The notes: generated by a model from the letters alone, not told the origin. A stretch of DNA of 64,000 nucleotides from Pseudomonas nunensis (GCF_024296925.1 NZ_CP101125.1:560501-624500), one strand, 5' to 3'. Shown: positions 1 to 9,555, numbered from the stretch's first letter. Translations and numbers: made by a program.

Positions 1-160
1 ATACGTTGCGCATTCTCGGGGGTTGCACGGCAAACATAAAGCCCAACCTTTAATCGGCGATGAAATGTCGCATTGAAAATAAATGAAACTCCGTGCAAAC
101 GCCTCCGGTCAATCTTTCTGTAACGACTATGACCCTTGAATTGTTCACAGGAGAAACACC

Positions 161-352
161 ATGAGCAGCACTGGCGATAAAGTTAAAGGCATGGCAAACG
201 AAGCGGTCGGCAACGTCAAGCAAGGCGTCGGCAAGGCCACTGACAACACCAAACTGGAAGTAGAAGGCAAAGTGCAGGAAAAGAAAGGCGAAGCCCAGCA
301 AGCGGTTGGCAAAGCCAAGGACGCGGTCAAGAAAGCGGTCGATAAGTCCTGA
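161..352 (+). CDS. CsbD family stress-response protein
   Basis: A 63-residue, highly charged hydrophilic protein with the CsbD-like pattern of G-N-V-K-Q and G-K-A repeats (residues about 5-55) and no membrane segment. CsbD proteins are small, abundant general-stress proteins of unknown biochemical role. The start is fixed by CAGGAG eight bases upstream of the ATG. A strong hairpin terminator follows, so it is probably a single-gene transcript. The upstream 150 bases hold no other gene and should contain its promoter. Confidence 0.9.
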   Translation: MSSTGDKVKGMANEAVGNVKQGVGKATDNTKLEVEGKVQEKKGEAQQAVGKAKDAVKKAVDKS

Positions 353-377
353 CGTGTCCGCCCCTTCAGGCACACTG

Positions 378-405
378 AAACGGCCATCCGCGGATGGCCG
401 TTTTT
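378..405 (+). terminator. Rho-independent terminator after csbD-like gene
   Basis: Perfect GC-rich hairpin (CGGCCATC/GATGGCCG) followed by five T residues, 25 bases after the stop codon. Confidence 0.85.
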
Positions 406-527
406 GTGTCAGCCGCCTCGGTTAAACAACGAAATTGTTTCAAGGTCGCCAAGTAGGCTACTTTGATGTAGAAAACGGCCCCTGAGTCGCCACGACTTCA
501 ACCCTTTTGCGGCGAAAGGAGACGCTA

Positions 528-1478
528 ATGATTTTCCCGGACATGAAAGGTCTGCCCATCCACCGCGTGATGGTGCGCACGGTCACCGAGTTCATCGATG
601 ACGAGATGTCGACCTATGCCTCGGCGTTGGCCTATCAAATGCTGTTCTCGCTGTTCCCCTTCATTCTGTTCCTGATTGCCCTGATCGGTTTCCTGCACCT
701 GCCGGACTTCTTCTCCTGGCTGCGCCTGCAATCGGAACTGGTGTTGCCGCCCCAGGCCCTGGAGCAAGTGAACCCGGTGATCGATCAGTTGCAGCAATCC
801 AAGGGTGGTTTGCTTTCGATCGGTATTGTCATCGCCTTGTACACCGCTTCTGCGGGCGTGCGGCTGATGATGAGCGCGATGAACGCCGCCTACGATGTGG
901 TCGAAGGCCGGCCGGTGTGGAAGCGTTTTCCGCTGTCGATTTTCTACACCATTGGCATCGCCGGCATGCTGCTGGCCGCTGCCGCGTTGATGGTGCTCGG
1001 GCCGCAGGTGATGGGCTGGATTGCCGCGCAGGTCGGTCTCGAAGACTTCATCGTCACGGTCTGGACCATCGCGCGCTGGCCGGTGATCGTGATCCTGATG
1101 ATGGTTGCCGTGGCATTGATCTATTACGTCATGCCCGACGTGCGCCAGGAGTTTCGCTTCATCACGCCGGGCTCGGTACTGGCGGTGGTGGTGTGGATCA
1201 TCGCCTCGTTGGGTTTTGCGTTTTACGTCAAGACCTTCGCCAACTACAACGCCATGTATGGCAGTATCGGCGCGATCATCGTGCTGTTGCTGTACTTCTA
1301 CATTTCCGCCGCAGTGCTGTTGCTCGGCGCGGAAATGAATGCGGTGATCGAGCACATGTCGACCGAAGGCAAGGACCCTGGCGAAAAGGTCCCCGGCGAG
1401 CACGACCACGAAACCAAACAACACGTATCGGGACTGGGACGGGATCACTCGCTCAAGCCGAACACTGACGAAGCCTGA
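528..1478 (+). CDS. YihY/BrkB-family inner membrane protein
   Basis: 316 residues with about six hydrophobic segments and the YihY family signature near the C-terminus ([16 protein letters not shown], about residues 243-258), followed by a charged cytoplasmic tail. The family was once called ribonuclease BN by mistake; the true role is unknown. I chose the ATG at 528 over the in-frame TTG at 507 because AAAGGAG lies just upstream of 528. It ends two bases before the deformylase start, so the two are probably co-transcribed. Confidence 0.9.
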   Translation: MIFPDMKGLPIHRVMVRTVTEFIDDEMSTYASALAYQMLFSLFPFILFLIALIGFLHLPDFFSWLRLQSELVLPPQALEQVNPVIDQLQQSKGGLLSIGIVIALYTASAGVRLMMSAMNAAYDVVEGRPVWKRFPLSIFYTIGIAGMLLAAAALMVLGPQVMGWIAAQVGLEDFIVTVWTIARWPVIVILMMVAVALIYYVMPDVRQEFRFITPGSVLAVVVWIIASLGFAFYVKTFANYNAMYGSIGAIIVLLLYFYISAAVLLLGAEMNAVIEHMSTEGKDPGEKVPGEHDHETKQHVSGLGRDHSLKPNTDEA

Positions 1479-1480
1479 AC

Positions 1481-2020
1481 ATGATCCGTGAAATCCTGAA
1501 AATGGGCGACGAGCGCCTGCTGCGTATCGCGCCGCCCGTGCCTGCTGAAATGTTCGACAGCCCTGAATTGTGGCAACTGATCGACGACATGTTCCAGACC
1601 ATGGAAAGCGTCGGCGGCGTTGGCCTGGCCGCACCGCAGATTGGCGTGGACCTGCAACTGGTGATCTTCGGCTTCGAGCACAGCGAACGTTATCCCGACG
1701 CCGAAGCCGTGCCGCAGACGATCCTGATCAATCCGCTGATCACGCCGCTGAGCCCGACCCTGGAAGAAGGTTTCGAAGGTTGCCTGTCGGTGCCGGGCTT
1801 GCGCGGTGCGGTGGATCGCTACCAGCACATTCGTTATGAAGGTTTTGATCCCAAGGGCCAGCCGATTACGCGGATCGCCTCGGGGTTTCATGCGCGAGTG
1901 GTGCAGCACGAATGCGATCACCTGATCGGCCGTTTGTACCCGTCGCGGATTACCGACTTCACCAAGTTCGGGTTTACCGAAGTGATGTTCCCGGATCTTG
2001 ATCCCAACGCCGACGATTAA
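1481..2020 (+). CDS. def: Peptide deformylase
   Basis: 179 residues. All three deformylase motifs are present: [10 protein letters not shown] (about 47-56), EGCLSVPG (about 99-106) and the metal-binding HECDH (about 142-146). It removes the formyl group from nascent peptides. It follows the yihY-like gene by two bases. The main chromosomal def normally sits with fmt, so this is probably a second deformylase of the genome. A REP palindrome follows directly. Confidence 0.93.
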   Translation: MIREILKMGDERLLRIAPPVPAEMFDSPELWQLIDDMFQTMESVGGVGLAAPQIGVDLQLVIFGFEHSERYPDAEAVPQTILINPLITPLSPTLEEGFEGCLSVPGLRGAVDRYQHIRYEGFDPKGQPITRIASGFHARVVQHECDHLIGRLYPSRITDFTKFGFTEVMFPDLDPNADD

Positions 2021-2043
2021 CCAAAACTCACCCCAAAACCCAA

Positions 2044-2133
2044 TGTGGGAGCGGGCTTGCTCGCGAAGAGGCCGTATCAGCCAACATTGATGTCGACTGA
2101 CACACCGCCTTCGCGAGCAAGCCCGCTCCCACA
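2044..2133. repeat. REPIN, TGTGGGAGC outward type
   Basis: Two inverted REP arms (TGTGGGAGCGGGCTTGCTCG at the left, its complement at the right) around a loop of about 40 bases. Intergenic between convergent genes. Confidence 0.9.
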
Positions 2134-2159
2134 GTTGATCTCCTCAGTTTTTCAGTTCT

Positions 2160-2981
2160 TCACTTCGCAGGTTTGACGAACCGCAACGTCATCCGGTCCG
2201 ACTCGCCAATCGCCACATACTTGGCTTTATCCTTCTCCCCCAACGTCAACGCTGGCGGCAAGGTCCAGACGCCTTCAGGGTAATCCTTGGTGTCCTTCGG
2301 ATTGGCATTGATCTCGCTTTTCTCCTCAAGCTTGAACCCCGCATCCGTCGCGAGTTTCACCACGTACGCGGTGGTCAGGTAACCGCTGTGTTTGATCTCG
2401 TCCAGCGATGATCCGTCCTTGGCCCGGTGATCCACCACGCCGAGCACGCCGCCCGGTTTCAACACCTTGAAGAACGACTCGAACATCAGCGGCGCCGTGT
2501 CCGCCAGTACCCAATTGTGCACGTTGCGGAAGGTCAGCACGGTGTCGGCCGAACCGGGTTTGCCGAGCACCGGAGCCTTGGGATCGAACTCGACCACTTG
2601 GGCCTTGGCGTATTGCGCCGGGGTGGCGGCGAATTTGGCCTTGAGGGTTTCTTCGCTTTTGCGCGCGTAATCACTGGCGGTCGGCGCTTGAACGGCGGCG
2701 ATGTAGTGGCCGTGATCCTTGAGCAGCGGCGCCAGCAGTTCGCTGTACCAACCACTGCCGGGAGTGATTTCGATCACCGTCTGGTTCGGTCGCAAGCCGA
2801 AGAATTGCAGGCTCTGTTGAGGATGCCGGTAGACGTCGCGCACTACGTTCTGCGGCGCGCGCCAGGTGCCTTTGAGCACTTCGGCGTATTGCGCGGCGGA
2901 GATGGGCTGGGCGTCGGCCGCATGGGCCAAGGCTGGGGCGAGCAGGGCGGAAAGGGTCAAGGCGAGTAGGGCAGGTTTCAT
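2160..2981 (-). CDS. Exported class I SAM-dependent methyltransferase-like protein
   Basis: 273 residues. A clear Sec signal peptide (MKPALLALTLSALLAPALAHA) precedes a Rossmann methyltransferase fold: the SAM motif VIEITPGSGWYSE at about 74-86 and a later segment around VLKPGGVLGVVDHR. This matches the predicted methyltransferases of COG4798, which are often exported. The start at 2981 has AGGA upstream and gives a typical signal peptide. Substrate unknown. An exported SAM enzyme is odd, since SAM is cytoplasmic; it may have lost the transferase activity. Confidence 0.8.
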   Translation of the reverse strand: MKPALLALTLSALLAPALAHAADAQPISAAQYAEVLKGTWRAPQNVVRDVYRHPQQSLQFFGLRPNQTVIEITPGSGWYSELLAPLLKDHGHYIAAVQAPTASDYARKSEETLKAKFAATPAQYAKAQVVEFDPKAPVLGKPGSADTVLTFRNVHNWVLADTAPLMFESFFKVLKPGGVLGVVDHRAKDGSSLDEIKHSGYLTTAYVVKLATDAGFKLEEKSEINANPKDTKDYPEGVWTLPPALTLGEKDKAKYVAIGESDRMTLRFVKPAK

Positions 2982-3041
2982 GGAGCGTCCTGGCGAAGTC
3001 GAAGTCGACCCCGAGGCTAGCACGCAGCCATTGGCGGCTGA

Positions 3042-3479
3042 TCACACATTATCATTGGTCGACCTCACCAACGGTTCTAAGCCCATCGCAATCATCGGTT
3101 TGCTGCGCGCGTAACGGGTCAGGCGCTCGACCATGGCGTAGGGCATTTGCGGGTCGAAGGTAAAGCCACGGCGCTCGTAAAAGCCGCGCAGATCCGGGTG
3201 ACAGTACAGCCAGACCGGGCTGTCGAGGCCTTTGACGGCTTCGGCGATCAACGCGGCGGCGAGGCCTTGTTCACGGCACGCAGGATCGACAAACAAGCCG
3301 GTCAACCAAAACCCGCCCGCGACCGGTCGCAAACACAATGCCGCGACAATTTCCCCGCGCCGGGCCACCCACAATTGTGCATCGCGCACCGCTTTCATCG
3401 GTGATTGATGGACGCGGTAAAACTTGTTCATTAACGGCCACAGCGGCTCGTCGAGCAAAGCGTATTGGGTGTCTGGCAT
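3042..3479 (-). CDS. GNAT family N-acetyltransferase
   Basis: 145 residues with the GNAT core: strand LTGLFVDPACREQGLAAALI (acetyl-CoA loop with R/Q-x-x-G-L/A) at about 61-80 and the C-terminal FYERRGF motif at about 108-114. Substrate not predictable. Longer upstream frames exist, but the ATG at 3479 starts directly at the conserved fold and the upstream extension is low-complexity. Confidence 0.85.
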   Translation of the reverse strand: MPDTQYALLDEPLWPLMNKFYRVHQSPMKAVRDAQLWVARRGEIVAALCLRPVAGGFWLTGLFVDPACREQGLAAALIAEAVKGLDSPVWLYCHPDLRGFYERRGFTFDPQMPYAMVERLTRYARSKPMIAMGLEPLVRSTNDNV

Positions 3480-3582
3480 GGGCTTGAGCTGTCGATGGGT
3501 CAGGCGGGCGATTATAAAAGAACGCGGGCGGTGCGATAGGTGTATACCTGACTTCACATCCCGTATGAGTGGAGTACGTATC

Positions 3583-3693
3583 ATGGCCAAAGGCATGGAT
3601 TCAAAAAAAGCGGCAAAGAAAAAACCGGCAAAAACCGCCGATGAAAAGCGCGCGGACAAAAAGGCCAAGAAGGTGGATGTGTTCGGGCATTGA
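3583..3693 (+). CDS. Small lysine-rich protein (36 aa)
   Basis: A 36-residue ORF, about 40 percent Lys and Arg, beginning MAKGMDSKKAAKKKPAKT and ending KKVDVFGH. GGAG lies about ten bases upstream of the ATG; an alternative in-frame ATG is at 3565. It looks like the small basic proteins annotated as hypothetical in many pseudomonads, possibly nucleic-acid or ribosome binding by charge alone. No function can be assigned. Confidence 0.6.
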   Translation: MAKGMDSKKAAKKKPAKTADEKRADKKAKKVDVFGH

Positions 3694-3733
3694 TCCCCTG
3701 ACGCGACCGAGAACCTGTGGCGTGGGAGCTTGC

Positions 3734-3862
3734 TGTGGCGAGGGGGCTTGCCCCCGTTGGAGTGCGAAGCGCTCCCAATGCTGTTACTGCGGTTTCCTGA
3801 AAGCTGCGTAATCGTCTTTGCGACTGCTGCGCAGCCGAACGGGGGCAAGCCCCCTCGCCACA
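3734..3862. repeat. REP-like palindrome, TGTGGCGAGGGGGC type
   Basis: Inverted arms TGTGGCGAGGGGGCTTGCCC and complement with GCGAAGCG/GCTGCGCAGC inner segments. A second palindrome family in this window (five copies). Confidence 0.85.
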
Positions 3863-3961
3863 GATGTTCACCGGGCACGCTCTGAAGAAACAAGAAAATA
3901 ATCTGCAAGATTTCCCCGCGTCGTTGCACAGAGAGGGACAAGTCCCGTTCTGAGCAAAGCC

Positions 3962-4903
3962 ATGTCCCATTACTTCGACGCCGCCCATCGAGCAGAAATC
4001 GAAACCCTGCGCCAACGCCTGACGGCTCGCACCGAGTGGCCGACCTGGTTGTTGCTGATCGGTGTGTACGTCGCCTGGTTCAGCATTGTCCTGGCCAGTG
4101 AGCGCCTGGGCCTTGGCTGGAGCACGCTGTTGTTGATTCCGTTAGTGGTGCTCTGGTTGTCGGTGCAGCACGAATTGCTCCACGGCCATCCCACGCGCTG
4201 GCTGGCGCTGAACAGACTCCTCGGTTACGCCCCGTTTGCGGTGTGGTTTCCCTACACCCTCTATCGCAATAGCCATTTGCTGCATCACCACGACGAAGAC
4301 CTGACCGTTCCCGGTCGCGACCCGGAAAGCCGTTACCTCACCGCCAAACACTGGCAGCGCAGCTCCGTGTTCAAACAGGCCCTGCACCGACTGAATAAAA
4401 CCGTGCTCGGGCGTGTGATGGTTGGCGCGCCGATGGCGTTGCAAGCCCTGGCCCGCAAGGAGCTGCGACGCCTGCGCGCAGGCGAGCGCCAGGCCTGGCT
4501 GATGTGGCTGACCCACGGCACGCTCACCGTGTTGATGCTGACCTTCATCGCCCGCTACAGCGCGTTGCCGGTGTGGCATTACCTGCTGCTGATCAGCGTG
4601 CCGGCGCTGTCGATTGCAATGATTCGCTCCTACTATGAACACCGCCCCAACGCCCAGCCCGAGCAACGCACGGTGCTCAATGAAGCCTCGTGGCCGTGGA
4701 GTTGGCTGTTCCTGAACAACAACCTGCACCTGGTGCATCACGATTTGCCGAGCTTGCCCTGGTATGACTTGCCCAAGGCTTATCGGGCGCGGCGCGAGCA
4801 ATGGCTGACGCGCAGTGGCGGTTTTTTGGTGCAGGGTTATGGAGAGTTGTGGCGCCGGCATGGGGTGAGGGCGATCGACAGCCCGCAGCATCCATTTCAT
4901 TGA
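3962..4903 (+). CDS. Membrane fatty acid desaturase family protein
   Basis: 313 residues with four or more hydrophobic helices and the histidine clusters of di-iron membrane desaturases and hydroxylases: HELLHGH (about 63-69), HLLHHHDE (about 102-109) and NNLHLVHHDLP (about 257-267). It probably desaturates or hydroxylates a fatty-acyl or other lipid substrate in the inner membrane. No ferredoxin or reductase gene is adjacent. The start has only a weak Shine-Dalgarno. Confidence 0.85.
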   Translation: MSHYFDAAHRAEIETLRQRLTARTEWPTWLLLIGVYVAWFSIVLASERLGLGWSTLLLIPLVVLWLSVQHELLHGHPTRWLALNRLLGYAPFAVWFPYTLYRNSHLLHHHDEDLTVPGRDPESRYLTAKHWQRSSVFKQALHRLNKTVLGRVMVGAPMALQALARKELRRLRAGERQAWLMWLTHGTLTVLMLTFIARYSALPVWHYLLLISVPALSIAMIRSYYEHRPNAQPEQRTVLNEASWPWSWLFLNNNLHLVHHDLPSLPWYDLPKAYRARREQWLTRSGGFLVQGYGELWRRHGVRAIDSPQHPFH

Positions 4904-4919
4904 TCAAAGGTGACTTCCT

Positions 4920-5010
4920 TGTGGGAGCGAGCTTGCTCGCGAAGGCGGTGTATCAGTCGACATCAATGGTGCCTGACACTCCGCTTTCGCGAGCAAGCCC
5001 GCTCCCACAA
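4920..5010. repeat. REPIN, TGTGGGAGC outward type
   Basis: Inverted REP arms; the right arm ends 30 bases before the next start codon. Confidence 0.9.
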
Positions 5011-5039
5011 TGGGTTCATTGTTGTATGGGAATAATTTG

Positions 5040-5831
5040 ATGACAGCAAAAATCGCCGAACTGCTGATGTACACCGCCCCCGAGCCCATCCGCCAGGCCA
5101 ACGAACGCTGGCTGACCCGGATTCTCGAGCGCCTGGACACCACCCGGCAAACCGCCGAAGGCCTGTCGCTGCCAGACCTCTGGCTATCGCCGGACCTGCT
5201 GCTGACCCAAACCTGCGGCTATCCGCTGATGACCTTGTTGCGCGATCAGGTCCGGGTGGTCGGCCGCCCACGTTACGAATTGCCGGACAGCAACGGCGGC
5301 AACCATTGCAGCCTGCTGCTCAGTCGCGCCGACGATCCACGCCGCAGCTTGCCGGCGTTTTACAACAGTCGCGGGGTGATCAATGACGAAGGCTCCAACA
5401 GCGGCATGAACCTGCTGCGCCATCGACTGGCGCCGTTGCACCGCGACGGTCAGTTCTTCGCCAGTGTCGGCATCAGCGGCGCCCATCGCGAAAGCCTGCG
5501 TTGGTTGCGCGAAGACCTCGCCGACCTGGCCGCCATCGACAGCGTGACCTTCGCCTACCTGGCGCGACACGCCGAAAAAGAAGTGGCCGGTTTGCGCGTG
5601 GTTGCCCGCAGTGCCTTCAGTCCTACCTTGCCTTACATCACCGTCGCGAGCGCGAGCGATGAGCAGATCGAACAGCTTCGGCAGGTGATGAACCAGACGT
5701 TGCGCGAGCTGCCGGACGTAGCCGAAATACTCGGTTTGCAAGAAGTGTTGCCCGCGACCCAAAGCGACTATCAAGTGGTGCTGGAGTACCAGCAGGAAGC
5801 CGAGACGTTGGGCTATGGACGCTTACGCTGA
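5040..5831 (+). CDS. PhnD-like phosphate/phosphonate-type substrate-binding protein
   Basis: 263 residues resembling the PhnD-like periplasmic-binding fold: a TCGYPL motif (about 59-64), a GVINDEGSNSGMN loop (about 111-123), and GAHRESLRWL before the AAIDSVT segment typical of ligand loops in this family. No signal peptide is visible and no permease or ATPase is adjacent, so it may be a cytoplasmic or stand-alone binding protein. The ATG at 5040 is preferred; 5010 would lie in the REP arm. Confidence 0.75.
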   Translation: MTAKIAELLMYTAPEPIRQANERWLTRILERLDTTRQTAEGLSLPDLWLSPDLLLTQTCGYPLMTLLRDQVRVVGRPRYELPDSNGGNHCSLLLSRADDPRRSLPAFYNSRGVINDEGSNSGMNLLRHRLAPLHRDGQFFASVGISGAHRESLRWLREDLADLAAIDSVTFAYLARHAEKEVAGLRVVARSAFSPTLPYITVASASDEQIEQLRQVMNQTLRELPDVAEILGLQEVLPATQSDYQVVLEYQQEAETLGYGRLR

Positions 5832-5846
5832 CGGACGCCGTCCCGT

Positions 5847-5873
5847 AGGAGCGAGGCTTGCCCGCGAAGGCGA
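5847..5873. repeat. Single REP arm
   Basis: A lone half-element (GTAGGAGCGAGGCTTGCCCG) without an inverted partner, in an otherwise AT-rich intergenic stretch. Confidence 0.6.
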
Positions 5874-5930
5874 TCTAACAAGCGCCACATAAATTCCACA
5901 ATCGAATATAAAAATACCTTTTAAGTATTA

Positions 5931-5958
5931 TTAAAGAATAAGGCTCCCCGGCTAGAAT
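5931..5958 (+). promoter_or_regulatory. Candidate sigma-70 promoter of the ECF sigma/ProX operon
   Basis: TTAAAG, 16 bases, TAGAAT, 52 bases upstream of the sigma-factor start. An inverted repeat AATAC/GTATT at about 5913-5929 lies just upstream and could be an operator. By eye only. Confidence 0.4.
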
Positions 5959-6009
5959 CGCGCCACCGGATCACCGGACATTCAGCGACCCCTAACCCCA
6001 GGAGCCCCT

Positions 6010-6552
6010 ATGTCCGGCGCCGACCTTTCCCATCGCAACCACGTGGGCGGATTGTTCCGCGCACATTACCCGTGGTTATGCGCACGGTTGCGCGGGCAAC
6101 TGGGCGCCAGTGCCGACGTCGAAGACATCGCTTCTGAAACCTTCACGCAACTGCTCGAATCCCCAGGGCTGACGCCAATCCGCGAGCCCCGCGCCTTGCT
6201 GACCACCATCGCCCAGCGCTTGATCTACCAGCTCTGGCGCCGCCGCGATCTGGAGCGTCAGCATCTGGAACAACTGCAAAACGCCGATGCCGAGCAAGCA
6301 CAGTCGCCCGAAGAATTGCTGCAACTGACCCAAACCCTGCATCGCCTCGACCGCAGCCTCGAACGCTTGCCGGGCAAGGTCCGGGCGACGTTCCTGTTGT
6401 CGCGCATCGACGGCCTGACTTACCCGCAAATCGCCGCCGAACTGGGCATTTCCCAGCGTTCGGTCAGCGTCTACATGACGCGCACCCAAGCCTTGTGCAT
6501 CCAGCACAGCGCCAATGAACCCCTAAACCGAACAACCCAGAGGTCCGCATGA
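6010..6552 (+). CDS. ECF sigma factor, FecI-like
   Basis: 180 residues with sigma region 2 (about 14-80, with DVEDIASETF and LLTTIAQRLIYQLWRRR) and region 4 (about 115-165, with LPGKVRATFLLSRIDGLTY and an SQRSVSVYMTRT recognition helix). This is close to FecI-type sigma factors, which normally pair with a FecR anti-sigma and a TonB receptor; neither is adjacent. It overlaps the next gene by ATGA, so the two are translationally coupled. AGGAG precedes the ATG. Confidence 0.88.
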   Translation: MSGADLSHRNHVGGLFRAHYPWLCARLRGQLGASADVEDIASETFTQLLESPGLTPIREPRALLTTIAQRLIYQLWRRRDLERQHLEQLQNADAEQAQSPEELLQLTQTLHRLDRSLERLPGKVRATFLLSRIDGLTYPQIAAELGISQRSVSVYMTRTQALCIQHSANEPLNRTTQRSA

Positions 6553-7562
6553 GATCGATCAAAACCCTGCTCGGCAGTTCGCTGCTGGCCCTGAGCCTCG
6601 TGGCAACGCACGCGCCCGCCGCCGAAAAAACCGCGCCGATCCACTTTGGCGACATCACTTGGGAAAGCGGCAGTTTTATCACTGAAGTGCTGCGCCTGAT
6701 CGTCGAGAAAGGCTACGGCTACCCGACCGATACATTGCCGGGCAGCACCGTCAGCCTCGAAGCGGCGCTGGCCAAGAACGATATTCAGGTGATCGGCGAA
6801 GAATGGGCCGGGCGTAGTCCGGCATGGGTCAAGGCGTCGAACGAGGGCAAAGTGTTCGGCCTCGGCGATACGGTCAAAGGAGCGACTGAAGGCTGGTGGG
6901 TGCCGGAGTACGTGATCAAGGGCGACCCGGAACGCGGGATCAAGCCGTTGGCACCGGAGCTGAAATCCGTTGCCGACCTGCCACGCTACAAGGATGTATT
7001 CCGCGACCCGGAAGACCCGAGCCGTGGGCGCTTCCTCAACAGCCCTACCGGCTGGACCTCGGAAATCGTCAACAGCCAGAAACTCAAGGCCTATGACCTG
7101 ACCGCCGACTACGTCAACTTCCGCACCGGCTCCGGTGCCGCGCTGGATGCCGAGGTGGCCTCGTCGATCCGCCGTGGCAAACCGGTGCTGTTCTACTACT
7201 GGTCGCCGACGCCGTTGCTGGGTCGTTTCAAACTGGTGAAACTCGACGAACCAGCGTTCGATGCCGAAGCCTGGAAAACCCTGGCCGATGCCAACAACCC
7301 GCATCCGAAAGGCACTCGCTCGATGCCGGCGAAACTGGCGATTGGCGTGTCCGCACCGTTCAAGGCGCAGTACCCGGACTTGGTGGCGTTCTTTGAAAAA
7401 GTCGATCTGCCGATTTATCTGCTGAACCAGACGCTGGCGCAGATGAGCGAAAAACGTCAGCAACCGCGTCAGGTCGCCGAAGCGTTTTTGCGTGATCAAC
7501 CGCAGGTGTGGAAGGGCTGGGTGCCGGGGGAAGTGGCGAGCAAGGTGAGTGGGAGTTTGTAG
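6549..7562 (+). CDS. ProX/OpuAC-like substrate-binding protein (glycine betaine/choline type)
   Basis: 337 residues. Signal peptide to about residue 24 (SLLALSLVATHAPAAE), then an OpuAC-type binding fold: FGDITWESGSF, LEAALAKNDIQVIGEEW, FLNSPTGWTSEIVN and VLFYYWSPTPLLGRFKL, whose aromatic residues resemble a quaternary-amine cage. It probably binds a betaine-like osmolyte or quaternary amine in the periplasm. No permease or ATPase gene is adjacent; it is coupled to the ECF sigma gene by a 4-base overlap. Confidence 0.85.
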   Translation: MRSIKTLLGSSLLALSLVATHAPAAEKTAPIHFGDITWESGSFITEVLRLIVEKGYGYPTDTLPGSTVSLEAALAKNDIQVIGEEWAGRSPAWVKASNEGKVFGLGDTVKGATEGWWVPEYVIKGDPERGIKPLAPELKSVADLPRYKDVFRDPEDPSRGRFLNSPTGWTSEIVNSQKLKAYDLTADYVNFRTGSGAALDAEVASSIRRGKPVLFYYWSPTPLLGRFKLVKLDEPAFDAEAWKTLADANNPHPKGTRSMPAKLAIGVSAPFKAQYPDLVAFFEKVDLPIYLLNQTLAQMSEKRQQPRQVAEAFLRDQPQVWKGWVPGEVASKVSGSL

Positions 7563-7600
7563 GTTTTTTCTGAAGTTTTTGTGGTGTCTGATCGATAGCT

Positions 7601-7692
7601 TTCGCGAGCAAGCCCGCTCCCACAGGGATCTCCGGTGAACACAGCATTTGTGAACACCCGATATCCCCTGTGGGAGCGGGCTTGCTCGCGAA
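7601..7692. repeat. REPIN, inward (TTCGCGAGC-first) type
   Basis: The same REP arms as at 2044 but in reversed order: TTCGCGAGCAAGCCCGCTCC first, its complement last. Confidence 0.88.
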
Positions 7693-7984
7693 TGGTCTCC
7701 ACCCCTCCGCCAATTCTGCGGCCATAGCCGCTTTCTCGCCTGGCCAATAACCCCCCGCGCCTCAAATCCCACCCCCAGTGACCCCAGTCCAGCTTTTGTC
7801 CTGAAAGCCCTGAATACTGGCCGACTAATGGCCTTGCACCCTCTATGTCGCTGTCTATGCTCACTCTTAGTTAGCAATGTCGGTCGCCATATCAAGGATT
7901 GGCGACCGTCGAGCACAGCCGAAAAAGCCTCAAGAGTGCGCAGCCCAAGGCACCGACACTGAACAACAAGGAGCGGTCCCGTAA
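7693..7984. other. Intergenic stretch with an 8-bp hairpin
   Basis: No convincing gene. It contains a hairpin CGGTCGCC/GGCGACCG with a 12-base loop (about 7880-7907), not followed by a T run, so not a classical terminator. It could be the 5' end of the chemoreceptor transcript or an operator. Confidence 0.4.
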
Positions 7985-8083
7985 ATGGAGTTACTTACCC
8001 AATCGTTAGGGTTGTTGGCCCGACCGGGCTATCAAGAGAAGGATGTCTTGATAAGAGCGTTGCTGCATGGACACTCCGATTGA
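7985..8083 (+). CDS. Possible 32-aa leader ORF upstream of the chemoreceptor
   Basis: Short ORF beginning MELLTQSLGLLARPG and ending in HGHSD, with AAGGAG about 11 bases upstream. It ends 130 bases before the chemoreceptor start. No recognisable family; support is the Shine-Dalgarno and position only. Confidence 0.25.
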   Translation: MELLTQSLGLLARPGYQEKDVLIRALLHGHSD

Positions 8084-8213
8084 ACATCATTTATCACCTG
8101 ACAAATCCTTCCCTTGGAGGGATGCGTGTGCCTGTTCCGTGGAACGTAGTGGTGGATCTTGAAAGACCAAGAACTTTCATCAATCAAAAGAACGCGCTGA
8201 AGGTGATAGAACC

Positions 8214-9533
8214 ATGTTTAACCTACATCACAAGGCTGACCTGCTGCAGATCGAGCGATCCAACTGCGCATTGACCGAGGCCAATGCCAAGTTGGCGGCG
8301 GTCAGTCGCTCGATGGCGATGATCGAATTCAGCCCTGAGGGCATCGTGCTCGATGCCAACGACAACTTCTGCGCCACCATGGGTTACAGCGCCGAGGAAG
8401 TGCGCGGTAAACACCACCGGATCTTTTGCGAAGAAGCGTTCTACCGCAGCGAGGAATACGCCAAGTTGTGGCGTGACCTGGCCCGAGGCGAACCGATCAG
8501 TGGCACGTTCCTGCGCTTGAACAAGGCCGGTCGGGAAATTTGGCTTGAAGCCAGTTACATGCCGGTATTCGGGCCTGATCGCCAGGTTAGAAGTGTGATG
8601 AAAGTGGCCTCCGACATCACGGCCCGGATCAATAAAGAACACGAAGAGGAGAGTATGCTCGCGGCCATCGGGCGCTCCATGGCGGTGATCGAATTCACCC
8701 CCGAAGGGCGCGTGATTGCCGCCAACGAAAACTTCCTGAAAACCATGCATTACTCGCTCAACGAAGTGGTCGGTCAGCACCACAGTCTGTTCTGTCATCG
8801 GGCCGAATCCGAGTCTGCGCAGTACAAGGCGTTCTGGGCGTCACTCAATCGCGGCGAATATCACTCGCACCGTTTCGAGCGCAGAGACAAACACGGTCAT
8901 ACGGTCTTTCTGGAGGCGTCCTACAACCCGTTGTTCGACAGCAAGGGCCGCTTGTACAAAGTGGTCAAGTTCGCCAGCGACATCACCAATCAGGTCACCA
9001 CCCTGCAAACCGCCGCCGAATCGGCCCATAGCACTTCGGTACAAAACGACGCCTGTGCGCAGAAAGGTTCCCAGGTGGTTCAGCAAACGGTGCAGATCAT
9101 CCAGGACATTTCCCGCGACCTCAACGAAGCCGCCGAGAGCATCGATGCGGTGAGCAAACAGTCCGACATCATCGGCACCATCGTCCAGACCATTCGCGGC
9201 ATCGCCGACCAGACCAACCTGCTGGCGCTCAACGCCGCCATCGAAGCGGCCCGGGCCGGGGAGCATGGACGCGGGTTCGCGGTGGTCGCCGATGAAGTGC
9301 GCAGCCTCGCGGCACGTACCAGTCAGGCGACGCTGGAGATTGTCGAAGTGGTGCGCAAGAACCACGATTTGTCGTTGAGCGCGGTGTCGAGCATGCAATC
9401 AAGCCTGAGCCGCACCGGGTTAGGCGTGGAACTGGCGAACGAAGCGGGGGAGGTGATCCTGGAAATTCAACAAGGGTCGCGGCATGTGGTGGATGCGATC
9501 AGCCAGTTCAACTCGACGTTGCAATTGAACTGA
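8214..9533 (+). CDS. BdlA-like soluble chemoreceptor (PAS-PAS-MCP)
   Basis: 439 residues with no transmembrane segment. Two tandem PAS domains (about 30-145 and 150-265), each carrying MA-x-IEF, A-N-NF and a W-L/H-F-LEASY motif, then a short MCP signalling domain whose hairpin tip is [20 protein letters not shown] (about 326-345). The architecture and length match BdlA, the P. aeruginosa biofilm-dispersion sensor. A paralogue of identical length lies at 41328-42647. Likely senses redox or a small ligand in the cytoplasm and signals to CheA or c-di-GMP proteins. Confidence 0.87.
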   Translation: MFNLHHKADLLQIERSNCALTEANAKLAAVSRSMAMIEFSPEGIVLDANDNFCATMGYSAEEVRGKHHRIFCEEAFYRSEEYAKLWRDLARGEPISGTFLRLNKAGREIWLEASYMPVFGPDRQVRSVMKVASDITARINKEHEEESMLAAIGRSMAVIEFTPEGRVIAANENFLKTMHYSLNEVVGQHHSLFCHRAESESAQYKAFWASLNRGEYHSHRFERRDKHGHTVFLEASYNPLFDSKGRLYKVVKFASDITNQVTTLQTAAESAHSTSVQNDACAQKGSQVVQQTVQIIQDISRDLNEAAESIDAVSKQSDIIGTIVQTIRGIADQTNLLALNAAIEAARAGEHGRGFAVVADEVRSLAARTSQATLEIVEVVRKNHDLSLSAVSSMQSSLSRTGLGVELANEAGEVILEIQQGSRHVVDAISQFNSTLQLN

Positions 9534-9555
9534 TCCAAGAACACCACAAACCCAA

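Noticed and set aside
8080..8274. 64-residue plus-strand frame just before the chemoreceptor
   Set aside because: Overlaps the chemoreceptor start in another frame and has no domain; the ribosome site belongs to the real gene.
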